This document shows positions 1 through 11,140 of a stretch of 64,000 nt of DNA, piece by piece (position 1 is the first letter of the stretch; the number at the start of each line of letters is the position of its first letter). The notes beneath the pieces are model-generated. The model was not told the DNA's origin, did not search any database, and saw only the letters and a list, made by a program, of their open reading frames with translations. Source of the stretch: Bryoerythrophyllum caledonicum (lineage: Eukaryota > Streptophyta > Bryopsida > Pottiales > Pottiaceae); NCBI GenBank assembly GCA_963971425.1, contig OZ020514.1, positions 14,079,218 through 14,143,217 on the forward strand, written 5' to 3'. Made by a program: the position numbers and the translations under genes.

Positions 1-141
1 TAGAGACTCGTCACCTCCACCCGTGACGCAACGAAGGGCCTTCATCTTATCCGCCCTCTGTCCTAGATAGTCTCCATGGAGTTGCACAAAGAATGCCACA
101 GTGGGATTGATTGGAGGTGGGTGATTTACTAGTCTTTCTGG

Positions 142-1417
142 CTACATCATATCTTCCATCATGCTCGTGTCTTCCTCCATCTTCCTCTTGGACAAGAGTG
201 GTGATGTCACCCTCGGTGCTCTACCGAACACGTCCACGTAGTTCGGTGCATAGAAATCTCTCCAGGCCATAATTTCTATGAAATGAGCCTCTTCAAATTC
301 TCTATAGTCCGCCAGCGGAGTTCCCTTCAAACACCCAAACAATGACCTCCACACCATGTACGATTGAAATTGGGATTACGGGACTTCTGAAGTTCATACC
401 ACATGGTGAACTCCCTCTTGAAGTCATCGACTTTGATGGTGCCCGTGGCAGCCGAAAATCTCCATACCTATCGTTCTCCACCTCCATATGGTAAAGCCAT
501 CTCCTCCCAGTCAAAGTATGATTGGTGAGGCTTTGTGGGTAAAACTAGGACCTGAACACTCACCTTCAGGTTTTCAAGAAATTCCTCTTCTTCTACCAGT
601 GGCAAAGTATTGTCTTTTGTCTCTTCTGGTTGACGTTGAATTTCTGTCAACACCCTCACACTAGCATCTACTAAGAAGGGGTTGTTTCTACGTGTAAAAC
701 CGGGACATTTTTTGTTATTCAGATTGGTACTTGGGTGCTCTACTCAAACAATTGCCAGACATCATGGGTTCCTCTCATCTCTAGAGCATAGATTGTAGAT
801 GTCACTTCCCAATCCAACAACTCTGAGGTAAGGGTATCCCACACACTAGTAGCACGCTCTTGCCACGTGTTAACCTTCCACTGCCATGTAGTGTGGAATA
901 AGGATCCTTCGCTATCAAACTCGGTGAAAATAAAGGAGAAGGTGGGTAGTTGGATGCCTGAAGAGAAATCCTTTACCTCTATACCATACCTTGAGCCAGA
1001 ATTTTGCAGAACCACAGCCATACCTTCAATCACCAAATCCTCGACCCTAATTTGCCCACCAGCGCGGCACAAAGGTGCTAGAATTCCCTCCTTCACCCGA
1101 AGTGAGCGGATCTTCTGCACCCCACCAAGCGAAGTCCAATACTTCACCAATTTTGTGCTCAACACTTTCGTGCCTGGTTTACGCAAATTCTGGGGCCTTG
1201 TGCGTGATCTGGCTATGGGAGAGAGCTCAAAGTCCTGGTGGCTACCACTTCCTGTGGAGGGGGAGCCTTTCACTTGTAGGCTCTGCAAGCACGTAATCAA
1301 GGTGTCCAACACCTTCTCATCAATTTCCACCTTTGGCCTATTAGTCTTCTCAGGTTTCTTAGACTTACCTCTACTCTCTATGGTCAATAATTTCAGTCCC
1401 AAATACCCTTGAAACAC
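142..1417 (-). pseudogene. Degraded unidentified coding region, possibly retroelement-derived
   Basis: The longest open stretch runs from 1417 down to 740 (225 codons). Two shorter stretches in other frames follow (659-468 and 357-142), so the region reads as one broken gene on the minus strand with at least one frameshift and several stops. The first part is basic and Ser/Lys-rich near its start and contains a Trp-rich segment near its end (TTWQWKVNTW). The last part contains a run of the kind ADYREFEEAHFIEIMAWRDF, whose spaced aromatic and acidic residues resemble a retrotransposon Gag helix bundle, but I cannot assign a family. The complementary strand carries a 181-codon open frame over 867-1412 that I regard as a shadow. 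Function unknown. The Gag-like reading is inference only. Confidence 0.3.
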
Positions 1418-1566
1418 CTTTAAACGATGAATGAATCCTTATTGGATGATATTTTCAATATTCATTGATTTTTGGATGAAAGTAGAATGGATGAAAGTAT
1501 CATGGATGCACATAAGATATCATCCTTCCCGGATAAAAGACATTCATCCTTTATCAAACCTCACCA

Positions 1567-1830
1567 GCAGTGTGAAAAGATTTGAAAAATACCTAGTTCT
1601 GTGCATTCGAAGAAACTTCAGTGTGAACGGGACTACAAAATAACTGGTTCTCAAAAGCCCAAACCCATAGTGTGAATAGGGTCGCGCAATAGCTGGTTCT
1701 AATATATCTCACAGCCACAGTGTGAACATAAATATTCAGTAACCAGTTCACAAAATAACTCGATCCCGATCTTCGTAGTGTAAACAGGTGTCACAAATGA
1801 CCGGTTCCGCGAATCCCACAAAACTGCCGT
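1567..1830. repeat. Diverged tandem repeat, unit about 50 bp
   Basis: Five successive units begin with a cAGTGTGAA-type block at about 1568, 1619, 1668, 1718 and 1776. Each is followed some 20-25 bases later by an AACTGGTTC-type block. Spacing is 49-58 bp. The units are strongly diverged, so this is an old array. It abuts the 19-20 bp array that follows. Confidence 0.6.
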
Positions 1831-1844
1831 GTGTCAATTCTTAC

Positions 1845-2425
1845 AGTAGGTATCAACTTCTAAACCGGGTACCAATCAAGCAGCAGGTTATTAGGTATAC
1901 CGTAGGGTATCAGTCTATAGCCGGGTACCAGAAAGTCAGACGGGTATCAAAGGCGGAACCGGGTATTAGGGAGCCAATCGGATATCAGACTCTATCGGGT
2001 ATCGGCAACCAGGCGGGTATCAGCAACACAAACAGGGTATCAGCTCTCACAGTCGGGTACCACTCTCAGTGCCCGGATGTACACCCACTGCCCGGGTGTA
2101 CACCCACTGCCCGGGTATAAATCCACTACCATGGTATAAATATCATAACATGGTGTCACCATAAGAACAGGGTATAAGTAGAAGAAACCGGGTATTTGGG
2201 ATGCAACCGGGTATCAACAAGAAGACCGTGTTATAGCAGCAGTCGGGTATAAAGACGCAAGCGGATAAAGCTATCACAAGACCGTAGCAGGGAATCGCAG
2301 TCAAACCGGGTCTCAATCAATAATTCGGGTACCAATCAGTAGTCCGGGTTTCGACAAGTAGACCGGGGATAATGTCACCAGGCGGGTATAGTTCAAGAGG
2401 CTGGGTACGGGTTTAAAGCAGGCCA
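1845..2425. repeat. GGGTATC minisatellite, unit 19-20 bp, about 29 units
   Basis: The block CGGGTATCA, or variants such as CGGGTACCA and AGGGTATCA, recurs every 17-22 bases across the stretch, roughly 29 times by eye. The core is kept while the remaining 10-11 bases of each unit drift. Two adjacent units near 2075-2110 are almost identical, which indicates local recent duplication. No open frame of note uses it. It could be a degenerate minisatellite or a subterminal array of protein-binding sites in a transposon. Confidence 0.75.
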
Positions 2426-5400
2426 CCGCGTCCGCTCACGTTTGTCTGCACACACGGTTCGTGTCTGTATTCACTCAAACCACCAACCCAAATGCCACAA
2501 CCAAACCCATTTCTACCTCAAGAGATACCTCTGCTCACCTATACACCCCATCTCAAACGTGCGTTGGCTGTGGCACCCCGTTGGTCAGACTCCAAAGCAG
2601 GTCCCTACCAACACCCCATCATCATCGATCGGATAGCGGAAGGAAACGTCACACATCAAACTCGCACCAAGGACTTAGCACCTCGGAGTAGAGACAAACT
2701 TCGAAGACCGTACGGAGAAAGAAAAACAAAAATCAAGAAGGCACTGTTTGCAGTCGTCGCTGCCCCACACTATCCTGTTCTAGAAGTTGTATGCTCTCCC
2801 TTACCTATCCTTTCCGCTCAATCACAGTCTAGAAACTAGCGTCCTCCTCCCCCATCGCCGAAAATGAAACTCTCCTCTCTCGCAGACTCCAGCTCTCGAC
2901 CTCGCCTCACCTTTCCTCGATTGCTGCGAGCTCCCCCGAAAACTCAAATCAACCTCTCTGCACGACAACGATGCCACCATGGACGCGCTCACCGGCACCG
3001 TGTGTAGCTCCTGTAACAACCTAACACCACCATTGCACAGACGCCGCGGCTCCCAAAACCAAAAGCGCGCAACAACCAAGGAACGTGAGACGTGAGACCA
3101 CCGAACGTGAGACGCCCTGCTCCGCCTACAAAAGTGGAACTAGATACTGTGGATGAACTAGCAAAGTCAACACGGTTTCATCCATGTTCGTTGGCTTAGA
3201 GCCGCCTCCCACCACAAGTTGTTCTTGATCTTATCTACAAGTTTCATCCATTCTAGCTAAGCATGCTCAAGGTCTTGCAACAACGGTTCAGCACTACAAC
3301 AATGCTTCAAAAACACCCCAAATACAAGATTTTGAGGTTCTAAGTGTCACTAAACCACTAGGATACACTCATGTTGAAGTGGTGATCTTTTTCAAGTAAT
3401 AAACAAGTAGAACATACTCATAAACTCCACATAGTCAAGTCAATGCCATTCTTAAAGAATGATCGCATAATAACAATGAAGCTAAAGAAGTGCACGCATG
3501 CACGCACTCTCTCACTCCATCACATAGAAGACTCAACTTGAGAAAGATGAGTCTCCTCACACTACACGTGGAGGTCATTTGGACTCCAAGTCCCAAATGA
3601 GGTGTCAAAAGACACCACCAATGCCCTAAAAGTCAAAAGACTCTAATACTAACTCTAATTAATAACTAGAGCTAGAATCTAGAACTTCCTTGGGCCGCTT
3701 AACTTCCTAGTTGGTTTATAACGCATATACCAACCTCCACAAACCCTACAACCGACCAACGCACCAAACCTGACAACTACAGAAGTCTTCTATAAGTAAA
3801 ACATGTCAAATTGAACAATCTTCTCAATTTAAGTCGAATGCCTTGATTAGGTGTACATAGGCACTAATAACCCTACAACTGAGCAACTTTACTTCAACAA
3901 TACATATACTCAATCAAATCACTTGTTTAAATAATCCTTGAAATCTTAAGAAATGATCAATAAAGAAAAAGATTGAAACCAAAGGTAGCAACTTACTCCA
4001 AGTTGGCATATTTGATCCAGCTGCCACCAATCAATCGTACACCTTAGAATTTCCTTAATTTTTGAAAATTCATTACTTCTTGCACACTTCTCCAAATCAC
4101 AAATTAACAAAAGCAACGGAAAGCTAGAAGGATAATCTAATAGAGTAAAATACTAAACCTTGCATTTAAAATTGGAAAAAGCCCTTCAACCAACCACTGC
4201 CAATGAGGGTTCACTCTTCAATTCTAAGACACACAAAAACTAATCATCTACATTCTGATAGGATAAAGGGAAGGGAAAACACATACACTCTGTGAGGGGG
4301 AGTGAGAGAGCTCTTAGAGGAGGAGAGATAGAATGAGATGAAAGAGGGGCAACCAAACCAAGCCGCCCCCCTGCAACCCTAGACGCCAAGCCGTAAAGCC
4401 ACTAAGGCAACAACTTCAATGGCCTAACTAACTTTTTACTCCACCAAGCCCCATCTTTTCTACACAAAGGGCTGGTCCTTCAAGCTCATTTTCACCCCAA
4501 AAACTTAATCCACACCCAACTAATCATCCACTAATTGTCCCCAATTGCCGTTTGATGAATCATTGTCTCCGTTGCATTCATCTTTATTTTTTTAAAATCT
4601 TCTTCATCTTCAACTTGATCTCAGAGCCATATTCACTTCTGACTTGTCTTCACTTAAACTTTAAAATTGCAACTAGCTTCTTCATTTAAGAAATTCAAAT
4701 AAATTACCGCTACAATAAATTTCTTATCAAGTGGTTAAAAAACCTTATTATGCAAATTTTTTTTTGGATATTTTCTTCAATATTAATAGTTGAATCTCAA
4801 CTAAGTCACTAGCGACCATGCTCTAGCGCATGTTGCACTCCTGTACTCTTGCCAGAATCCTGCTCTCACATATTCATACAAACTTGGCCACTTCCGCTTG
4901 TCCCCGTCCGTCCTTTGCTGAGCTTGTGCGAATTCCTAAGAATGCCTCATGGCTCGTTGAAAAACCTTAACTTAAAAATAATGATGCCTAGATGTTATCG
5001 GGTCCTATTGATATGCCCTCGCTTTTCCTACCTTTAATTGACAATTCATATCCTAATGGCAGGTTGAGAACTAGTCTTTGAGTGATCATATTCTTTTTCT
5101 CTTTTATCTTTTCTTACACTACATCTTTCCCTCTTCTACTTTCTCTTCTTCCATTCTTCCTTTCTACTATCTCTTTCTCTATTTTTTTTTCTACATTTCC
5201 TACTTCTTTCCTTTTCTATCCCTTTCACTATTTTCTTCCACATTTTACACTACTTCTACCAGTCGAGATTGTAGGGGTCGGGACAGTGGGGTCGGGACAA
5301 TAGGGAGAGGGACAATACCAATCCTTCATTTATTCTTCTACTACTAAATCCTACTACTAATAACTTTTTGTACGTCCAATTTCCTCCGTAAACCTAATTT

Positions 5401-5640
5401 TTCTACTTCTACTTTATACAAATTTGTCGAATACTTCCGCTACTAACTAATAACTTTTTTTGCTTCCCCCACTTGCACCACAAATTTTTCCATTGCCTCT
5501 TTTGCTTCTCTCCAAACTATTTTTCTTATAAACATCCCAATTTTGTGCCTACTATTAATTCAATGATTTTTCTTGAAGCTCCACTACTAACTATCACACA
5601 TATTGCTAACTGCTAATACCTTCTAATAAATCGGCCTCAA
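2426..5640. other. No confident gene; AT-rich sequence with a pyrimidine tract
   Basis: I find no recognisable gene here. A 115-codon open stretch on the + strand (2492-2839) has no family resemblance and is probably chance. The segment 3170-5080 is AT-rich with frequent stops. Positions 5086-5257 are almost pure C/T on the + strand (long runs of TTTCT and TTCCT), followed by a short G-rich stretch with GGGGTCGGGACA repeated near 5272-5300. The pyrimidine tract could be a decayed simple repeat. Confidence 0.5.
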
Positions 5641-5689
5641 ACCAAATGTGAGCCAACTTTTAGGCTCACACATCCACGTTAGCAATAGC

Positions 5690-5873
5690 CAGTTGGGGCT
5701 CCAAAATGAGCAAACAATTCATCAAAGATTGTTATGGCTGCCAACTCTGAAGAGTTTTGCAAGAGTGGGACAAGCTCAATTCTGTTGCTAAAGTGCTCCA
5801 CCATCACCAACACATATTAATCTCCATGTGGGTTGACAACAAGTGGCCCAACAAAAATTCCAATCACACACTT
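5690..5873 (-). pseudogene. Gypsy G2 integrase core fragment (downstream part)
   Basis: Reading the minus strand from 5873 gives a frame containing VLVMVEHFSNRIELVPLLQN and ending in HFGAPTG. This is nearly the same wording as the integrase of the Gypsy element at the right end of this window (VLVMVEHFSKWIEL, RFGAPTE). It is the start of the DDE integrase catalytic core of a Ty3/Gypsy polyprotein. It is interrupted at 5873 by element B1. Its upstream continuation lies on the other side of B1 at 13266-13790. An in-frame stop follows VNPHGD, and similarity is lost below about 5690, before the second catalytic Asp, so the copy is dead and truncated. I call it G2 to separate it from G1. Confidence 0.75.
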
Positions 5874-6116
5874 TGCTGGAACTTGGTTTTGCAATAGCTG
5901 CTAATCTTATATAGTTTCCATGCTTAAAAGATGTTTTTTTTGGAAAATTAGAATACATCCTTCTTATGTTGGTAGTTTTATAAAAACTACCGAAATTCCT
6001 TATTAACCAAAGCCGAAAACCATAAAGCTGTTATGAAAGGATCTGGATATGAGGAATCAGAACAAGGTCCTAACGGTCATAACCGAAACTGGATCAGGAT
6101 AATGTTTATCGGATGG

Positions 6117-6128
6117 CTAATAAATAGT
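6117..6128 (+). promoter_or_regulatory. Possible TATA-like element of B1
   Basis: The string CTAATAAATAGTTA lies about 290 bp upstream of the B1 start codon. The same string context (AATAAATAGTTA) occurs at the equivalent place in B2, near 62576-62585 on the minus strand, within otherwise diverged DNA. Conservation between two independent copies suggests a core promoter. The assignment is inference. Confidence 0.4.
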
Positions 6129-6408
6129 TAGCCCGAGAAAGTCTTCCCTCGTCTTTTCTTAGTGTAGGTTTGTGTGGGTAGTGGTGAGGGGAGCGAGTAG
6201 TAGAGATCAGGGATTGTGTGTAAAGAATTTGTAGATAGGGTTCTAGAGCCGATCGATTGAGGGAGCCGATTGAGGGATAGGGTTCTAGAGCCGATAGAGG
6301 GATCGGCTCTAGGTTAGGATTGGGATTGGGGTTTGGTTGTAGTGTTTTGGATGTGAGTGAGGGTTTGGCTATGGATCTAGGGGAGTGTTTCCATTGGCAA
6401 GTGCAGCC

Positions 6409-7745
6409 ATGGGGTAGGCGACCAACAACAAAGCAATTGTGGAGATTGTCATCAACCGTAGGGCAGTGATTCCGATGGTGCCTGAATCCGAGAAGGATCA
6501 GAAAGTGGTAGATGCAGATTTGAAGAGAATGGATTGCCTGAGATTGAGGGAGCAACCATGGAGTTTATGCAATGATGTCATGGAGCAAGAGTTGATGGTA
6601 GGGCGCTCCAACGAATGGGACCACACTCTACAAGCAAATGTAGAGAAGTGGACGGCAGCGGTTTGGAGCACTGTTTATGGATTCCCGTCAAAAGAAGAAG
6701 GTCTGTGTTTGCACCGTGAGTTGTTCATAGAGGGAAAATTCACACGGACAAGTGATCCCAAGGATAGGCTGATCATGGCGGATTATAAGGATCTCGGAGT
6801 GAGGAGAGTGATGGAGTTTATACTTCCAATCTTGTATTGGGATTGCCCCTCTAAGAGTACCACTACTTTAGCAAACACAATCTATGGATCCTACACGGAT
6901 AAGCGATTGGTAGCGTGGGAAGAGATAGTTGGAGAATTAGTGGAAAGTTGCTTACCAGATTGGAGAAGGTGCGACCTACCCCAATCTCTCCTTTTCTATA
7001 CCATCTCTACCACCGTTACGATGTGTTGCACGACAATGAAGAAACCACCTACAAGACTACTAGGATGTTGGCAAGCCAAGACTGGGTTGATGACGAGGAA
7101 CCAAATAAGGATCACGATCAAGAATCACATTCTTCCAAAGATGATGTCAGACTCACGGGGGCCAACGCAAGGAAGAGGAGAAAGTAGACAAAGCGTTTTG
7201 ACACTACACCCCTAACCTAAAGGAGAAAAAACAACAAGGAGGCGGACGAAGGAAATCTATTCATCACCATTGCCGTTGAATATGACAGGGCGATAGAGAA
7301 CTATGAGCACATGGAGGCCATTCTCGCCCAGGCATGCCAGATTGCTAGAGATGTAAGTCCCGAGGAGCTTTGCGGCTAGCGGGAGAGAAATCTCCAAACC
7401 TTGGAACGTATAAGAAATAGAAGCTTGGCTGACTTCTCTTGAGGACTGGAACTAGAAATCCAAGGCAATGGTGGAGAAGAAAGGAGAGGAGGTTGTCGCG
7501 TCGGCCGCAAAAGCTAACGAATCCGCTTTAGCCCTAGCCCAAGTCACCAAATTAGTGCAACATCCGGGCGACGTGTTGATGAAGGCAAGGCTTTTCGATG
7601 AGTGATTCGACAAAGCTTAGAAGCGGTCCGGACCGGTGGCCAAGAACTTTGTTGAGGTATAAGTGAAATACCCCTTGAAGATGGTGAAAGTGCTAGAGGA
7701 GTGTTGAAAGATCAATGCAGAGATCTTTTGGGATATTGAGAAAGG
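6409..7745 (+). pseudogene. B1 element protein, part 1 (N-terminal domain and coiled coil)
   Basis: This is the B1 copy of the gene seen almost uninterrupted in B2. The start codon at 6409 is followed two codons later by TAG. The long open stretch begins after it and contains VPESEKDQKVVDADLKRMDC and LANTIYGSYTDKRLVAWEEI, both closely matched in B2. A frameshift near 6920-6950 moves the frame to a segment reading HLYHRYDVLHDNEETTY. A TAG follows RKRRK at 7185-7187, at the same place as a TAG in B2. Beyond it come several stops (TAA, TAG, TGA) and further frame changes through a coiled-coil-like region, up to the A1 insertion site at DIEKG. The protein is not a recognised enzyme. Like its A and C relatives it carries the DPK..Y..D and TLANTI..S..G motifs, then a coiled coil. 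The copy is dead. Confidence 0.75.
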
Positions 7746-8080
7746 TGTGGGAATCCGTTCCCACAAGGTTCCGGAAGTTAACCTGAAAATCCGGCAAAAA
7801 CAAAAAAAATTTAGTGTTAGAATGTTAGAATGATAGGTTTGAACCATAGAATAGATAAATAAGAAATAAGACAACCTAGGGGTACCCAAGATCTTAAAAG
7901 CGCTTAGGAATTACCATAAATCCAAGGGATCCGGAACCGAAGAAAACACTCACATCCGGAACGTGCCGGAAGCATCCGGAACCGGAAGTAAACCGGAGCC
8001 GAAAGGCACCCGGATCCGGAACCGGTCACGAGCCGGAACCGCCATCATGACCATAACGGCCCTCCGTACACCGCCGAAAG

Positions 8081-8088
8081 TATAAAAG
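8081..8088 (+). promoter_or_regulatory. TATA box of A1
   Basis: A TATAAAAG octamer lies 335 bp inside the element and 163 bp before the chosen start codon, in a CG-rich context. It is a good match to a plant RNA polymerase II core promoter, so A1 probably carries its own promoter. A2 and A3 have ACTTAAGG or ACTTAAAG at the corresponding place. Confidence 0.6.
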
Positions 8089-8250
8089 CAAGAAGCTAAA
8101 TTTGGCTTCCCTCACTTCTTGGGTTGCTCTTCTCCCTTGCTCTCTACTTTCGTGATCGCATTAGAACGAAAGTATTTCCACTTGTGAGGGTGTGTGGTAA
8201 GGACAGTGCCTGCAGGTGAAACCGGAGAGACTGTGAGAGTTTTTGTAGAC

Positions 8251-10239
8251 ATGGCGGAAGGCGAACTTTCCTGGACTACCCGAGGTACGACGACCCAGCC
8301 AACAGTACATCGGGTGGTACCGATCATACCGACAGATCCGGAGGAGAAGGCCGTCCTCGAACATTACCTCACCAACATGGGCTGCCACGGGCTGCTTGAC
8401 GTTGGGTGGAGAGCGAAGGAGGCAAAGCTGGTGGTGGAGCTACTCGGTGCACCGGACAACCAGTACGACGGCACCATACGAGCTCACCCCGAGACATGGG
8501 GTATTTCGGAGTGGCAGCGTACCTACTCTTTCAATAGCGGAACCGTCAAGACAGCAGAGCGGAACGACGACATCCTCGGGGACGAGTTCACGAAGCAAGC
8601 TGACCCCAAGGAAGGCTACAGTACCGACGACCTCCGGCATCAGGACGTCCAAATTGTGGTAAGGTTCTTGAACCCAATCTTTCACCCGGAAAAACCCAAA
8701 CGGGTGGTGTCTAATTGGGCCACCACAATTCTAGGTTCGATGAGGGAGAAGTTTAGTCTAGATTGGGCCTTGCTTATGAGCGAGATGGTCAACCGGATGG
8801 TGAGAGGGCTCCAGAAGTCGAAGAGGGCCGGCACCCCTCTTCCCTTGTACCTCACTCACCTCTACGCGCAACACGATGTACTTACCCCGGACGAGCAAGA
8901 TGCATACGCGCTGCTGCTGGAGATCGAGGACTATGGTGGTCCGAAACCAGTAGACGACAACGAGACCATGGAAGATGCGGAAGCTTCCTTGCCCAAGGCT
9001 GTTCCCCAACCCCGGAAGCGGAGCCGATCCATACCAAGAGAGTCAACACCGGGACCATCTACATCGATTCAGCCAACGGGTGGGCAACCTCCGCAAGACC
9101 CCAAGCAAGCTCCACGTGATGGTCGCATTCCTCCGGCGGAGCCCCCGCACCTCGTTGGGCTCGACGGGCCCGACCTACTAGGGCTCATTCAACATGCAGG
9201 TTGGCGTGCGGTGATCGTGTGCCAATCCGAAGCACGATTACGAGAAGTCTTCGACGGCATCCGGCGGGAGCTGGAGGTGGAGAGGGTCGTGGAGATATCG
9301 ACATCGATCCAAGAACTACAGAAGAACACGCTCCGACTCCAAGCCCTGGAGATCCAACAGGCTGCTATCATCCGGAGTCGAGATCAATTCGTGGTCCAGT
9401 GCGACGAGGCGTATACGGCATTGACAGAGTCCCGGAAGAAGTTGAAGGAGGCCGAAGATCGAGCAAACGCGTCTGTCGAAGCCTTGAGCGAGGTACGTGA
9501 AGCATTGGCATTTTCGGTTGACACGGTCAACCGGAGTCTGCTTTTTACAGGTCAGCTGGAGCAGGAGGGCAAGCTGAACCGGGTGCAGATTATACGCTTC
9601 CTGCACGATCACGGCAAGAAGATGGAGAAGACATGGATTTGCATGCAGGAGTTGGTAGCTAACATAACCCCGGAAGGACGAGAGGACCGGAGCACCCAAG
9701 CACCAGAGGACCTAGCATTTCCGGTCCGGATCCGGACGTCCCCAGACAAAGCCAGACCTTCAAGCATACACCCGGAGGCTTCCGAGAAGCAGAAGGAGAT
9801 CTTAACTCAGCCGGAGCCTACTACGCACGGGAGCAGCAGTCCTACCGGCAATCCGAACACCGGTACCGGAAAGCACTGGACGGGTTTACTTCCAGAGGTA
9901 AGTCAGAACGAAACCCCTTCTCCCCTAAGACCGCAACCGACTCCTCTTTCATCAAGCCGCCGGAAGTCCACTCTCCCGCTTGCGAGGCGTTTGGCAACCG
10001 ATCCCCCCAGTTCCAGAGCCCAGTTTCAAGGCTTCGTTGAAGCTCCGGAGACCATTGTGGTAGATTCCGTTTCCGAGCCAGCTCCACCGGCAGCATCACA
10101 TGTTCCAACATCTGGAGCCGGATCACAGGACATTCCGGCAGTTACTACCCCACTACGTAGGAGGGCCGGCAAGTCCAGGGCAGAGACTTCCACAAGGCGT
10201 ACCAGTCCTCCATTCAAGAGCGTTGGATCACCTCCTTAG
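8251..10239 (+). CDS. Element A protein, intact copy, coiled-coil protein of unknown function
   Basis: This is a continuous frame of 662 codons from ATG at 8251 to TAG. The frame is open further upstream, but only from a GTG, which is not a plausible eukaryotic start. Residues 20-210 form the conserved domain shared with A2, A3, B and C. They include FTKQADPKEGY (about 113), FLNPIFHPEKPKRV (about 139) and TPLPLYLTHLYAQHDVLT (about 195). Residues 245-310 are a Pro/Ser/Arg linker with a KRSRS cluster that may be a nuclear signal. Residues 320-415 are heptad-like and probably coiled coil, followed by FSVDTVNRSLLFTGQLEQEG. From about 477 onward the tail is Pro/Ser/Thr-rich and ends in a basic segment. 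The N-terminal part resembles in layout the 'putative plant transposon protein' domains found in plant retroelements; this is inference. No transposase, RT or nuclease motif is visible. It may be a Gag-like structural or DNA-binding protein. It lies in A1 with no companion gene. Confidence 0.85.
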   Translation: MAEGELSWTTRGTTTQPTVHRVVPIIPTDPEEKAVLEHYLTNMGCHGLLDVGWRAKEAKLVVELLGAPDNQYDGTIRAHPETWGISEWQRTYSFNSGTVKTAERNDDILGDEFTKQADPKEGYSTDDLRHQDVQIVVRFLNPIFHPEKPKRVVSNWATTILGSMREKFSLDWALLMSEMVNRMVRGLQKSKRAGTPLPLYLTHLYAQHDVLTPDEQDAYALLLEIEDYGGPKPVDDNETMEDAEASLPKAVPQPRKRSRSIPRESTPGPSTSIQPTGGQPPQDPKQAPRDGRIPPAEPPHLVGLDGPDLLGLIQHAGWRAVIVCQSEARLREVFDGIRRELEVERVVEISTSIQELQKNTLRLQALEIQQAAIIRSRDQFVVQCDEAYTALTESRKKLKEAEDRANASVEALSEVREALAFSVDTVNRSLLFTGQLEQEGKLNRVQIIRFLHDHGKKMEKTWICMQELVANITPEGREDRSTQAPEDLAFPVRIRTSPDKARPSSIHPEASEKQKEILTQPEPTTHGSSSPTGNPNTGTGKHWTGLLPEVSQNETPSPLRPQPTPLSSSRRKSTLPLARRLATDPPSSRAQFQGFVEAPETIVVDSVSEPAPPAASHVPTSGAGSQDIPAVTTPLRRRAGKSRAETSTRRTSPPFKSVGSPP

Positions 10240-10279
10240 GTAGATTAAATTTAGTAGTATTAGTAGCTTAGTGATTGGA

Positions 10280-10329
10280 ATTAAGTAGCGATTAACGATG
10301 GGGCCCAAAGTTGCACCCAGCTACTTAAT
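10280..10329 (+). other. Conserved hairpin just after the A1 gene
   Basis: A perfect 10-bp stem, ATTAAGTAGC (10280-10289) with GCTACTTAAT (10320-10329), encloses a 30-base loop containing TAACGATGGGGCCC. The loop core is conserved in A2 and A3. In A3 the arms read CAGCAGC and GCTGCTG, so two base pairs change on both sides together. It lies 41 bases after the stop codon and could be an RNA structure in the 3' UTR. Confidence 0.65.
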
Positions 10330-10749
10330 CCGGAAACTAAGGCTTCCGGAAACTTGTAAACACTTCCGGAATTTTGCGTACTTTTTGGATGTCCGGAATC
10401 CGGACCCGGGGAAATAGGATCTGAGATTCTCTTTTCCGGATTTTTAGGGATAAGATCCTACGGATTTCTTATAGATAGGATAAGCCTTAAATTAGGAATA
10501 GTTCTAGTACTTAGTAGACGGGTTTTGGAAAACTCATCACCTTGTTTCTTTTCCTTTACGTTGAATATATTTCAGAGCTTTCACTGGATTTTCTACCTAG
10601 TACTTGTGAGGAGAGTTGTTTTACGTGTAAGGTTCAAGGTCCGTTACTGTAGTATGTATTTGTGCAAGTTTCTTCGAAGAGAAGGCTGTTTTGTTGAGCT
10701 AAGGAGTGAACCGGCTTGGATCTTCAGCAGGGGAGTGTCCGGAATAACT

Positions 10750-10850
10750 GGAGGAGGTTGTAGAGGTGTTCATGGTCACCTTCAGAAGACCGGAAGAACC
10801 AGGAGGGGAAGAGATCTATTGCAGAGGTGTTCCTGGTAGTCTCTAGGGCA
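10750..10850 (+). repeat. Paired GAGGTGTTC-TGGT motif in the A1 3' region
   Basis: The motif GTAGAGGTGTTCATGGTCAC at about 10759 is repeated as GCAGAGGTGTTCCTGGTAGT at about 10821. The second copy is followed by CTCTAGG, which can pair with CCTGG-type sequence. The same two-copy arrangement is present in A3 (56419 and 56482) and A2 (46318 and 46377), so it is a conserved feature of the family rather than chance. Confidence 0.55.
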
Positions 10851-11140
10851 CGGACTAGTCCTATGAACCCGGATTCCGGTCCAAAATCGGAGTTTACCCC
10901 CACGATAGGAAAAACCTGCTATGTGAGTCTAGAAGGAGTCCTCCCCAGTGAAACTACATCACTATCTTGGTAGGGCTACAAAAGTGCTACCGGAATGTCG
11001 TTGTAGTCAGGGCGTACCTTTGTGTGACTGCATCCGGAAGGCCTTCCGGATGTCGTGAGAGTTACGTCTAGGATCAACACCATATCACCGGTTAGTAGAT
11101 TAGGGGGAAAGTGATTGTCCGGTCACTATAAACACCGGAG

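Noticed and set aside
867..1412. 181-codon open frame on the + strand
   Set aside because: It overlaps the 225-codon minus-strand frame, has no family resemblance and looks like its antisense shadow.
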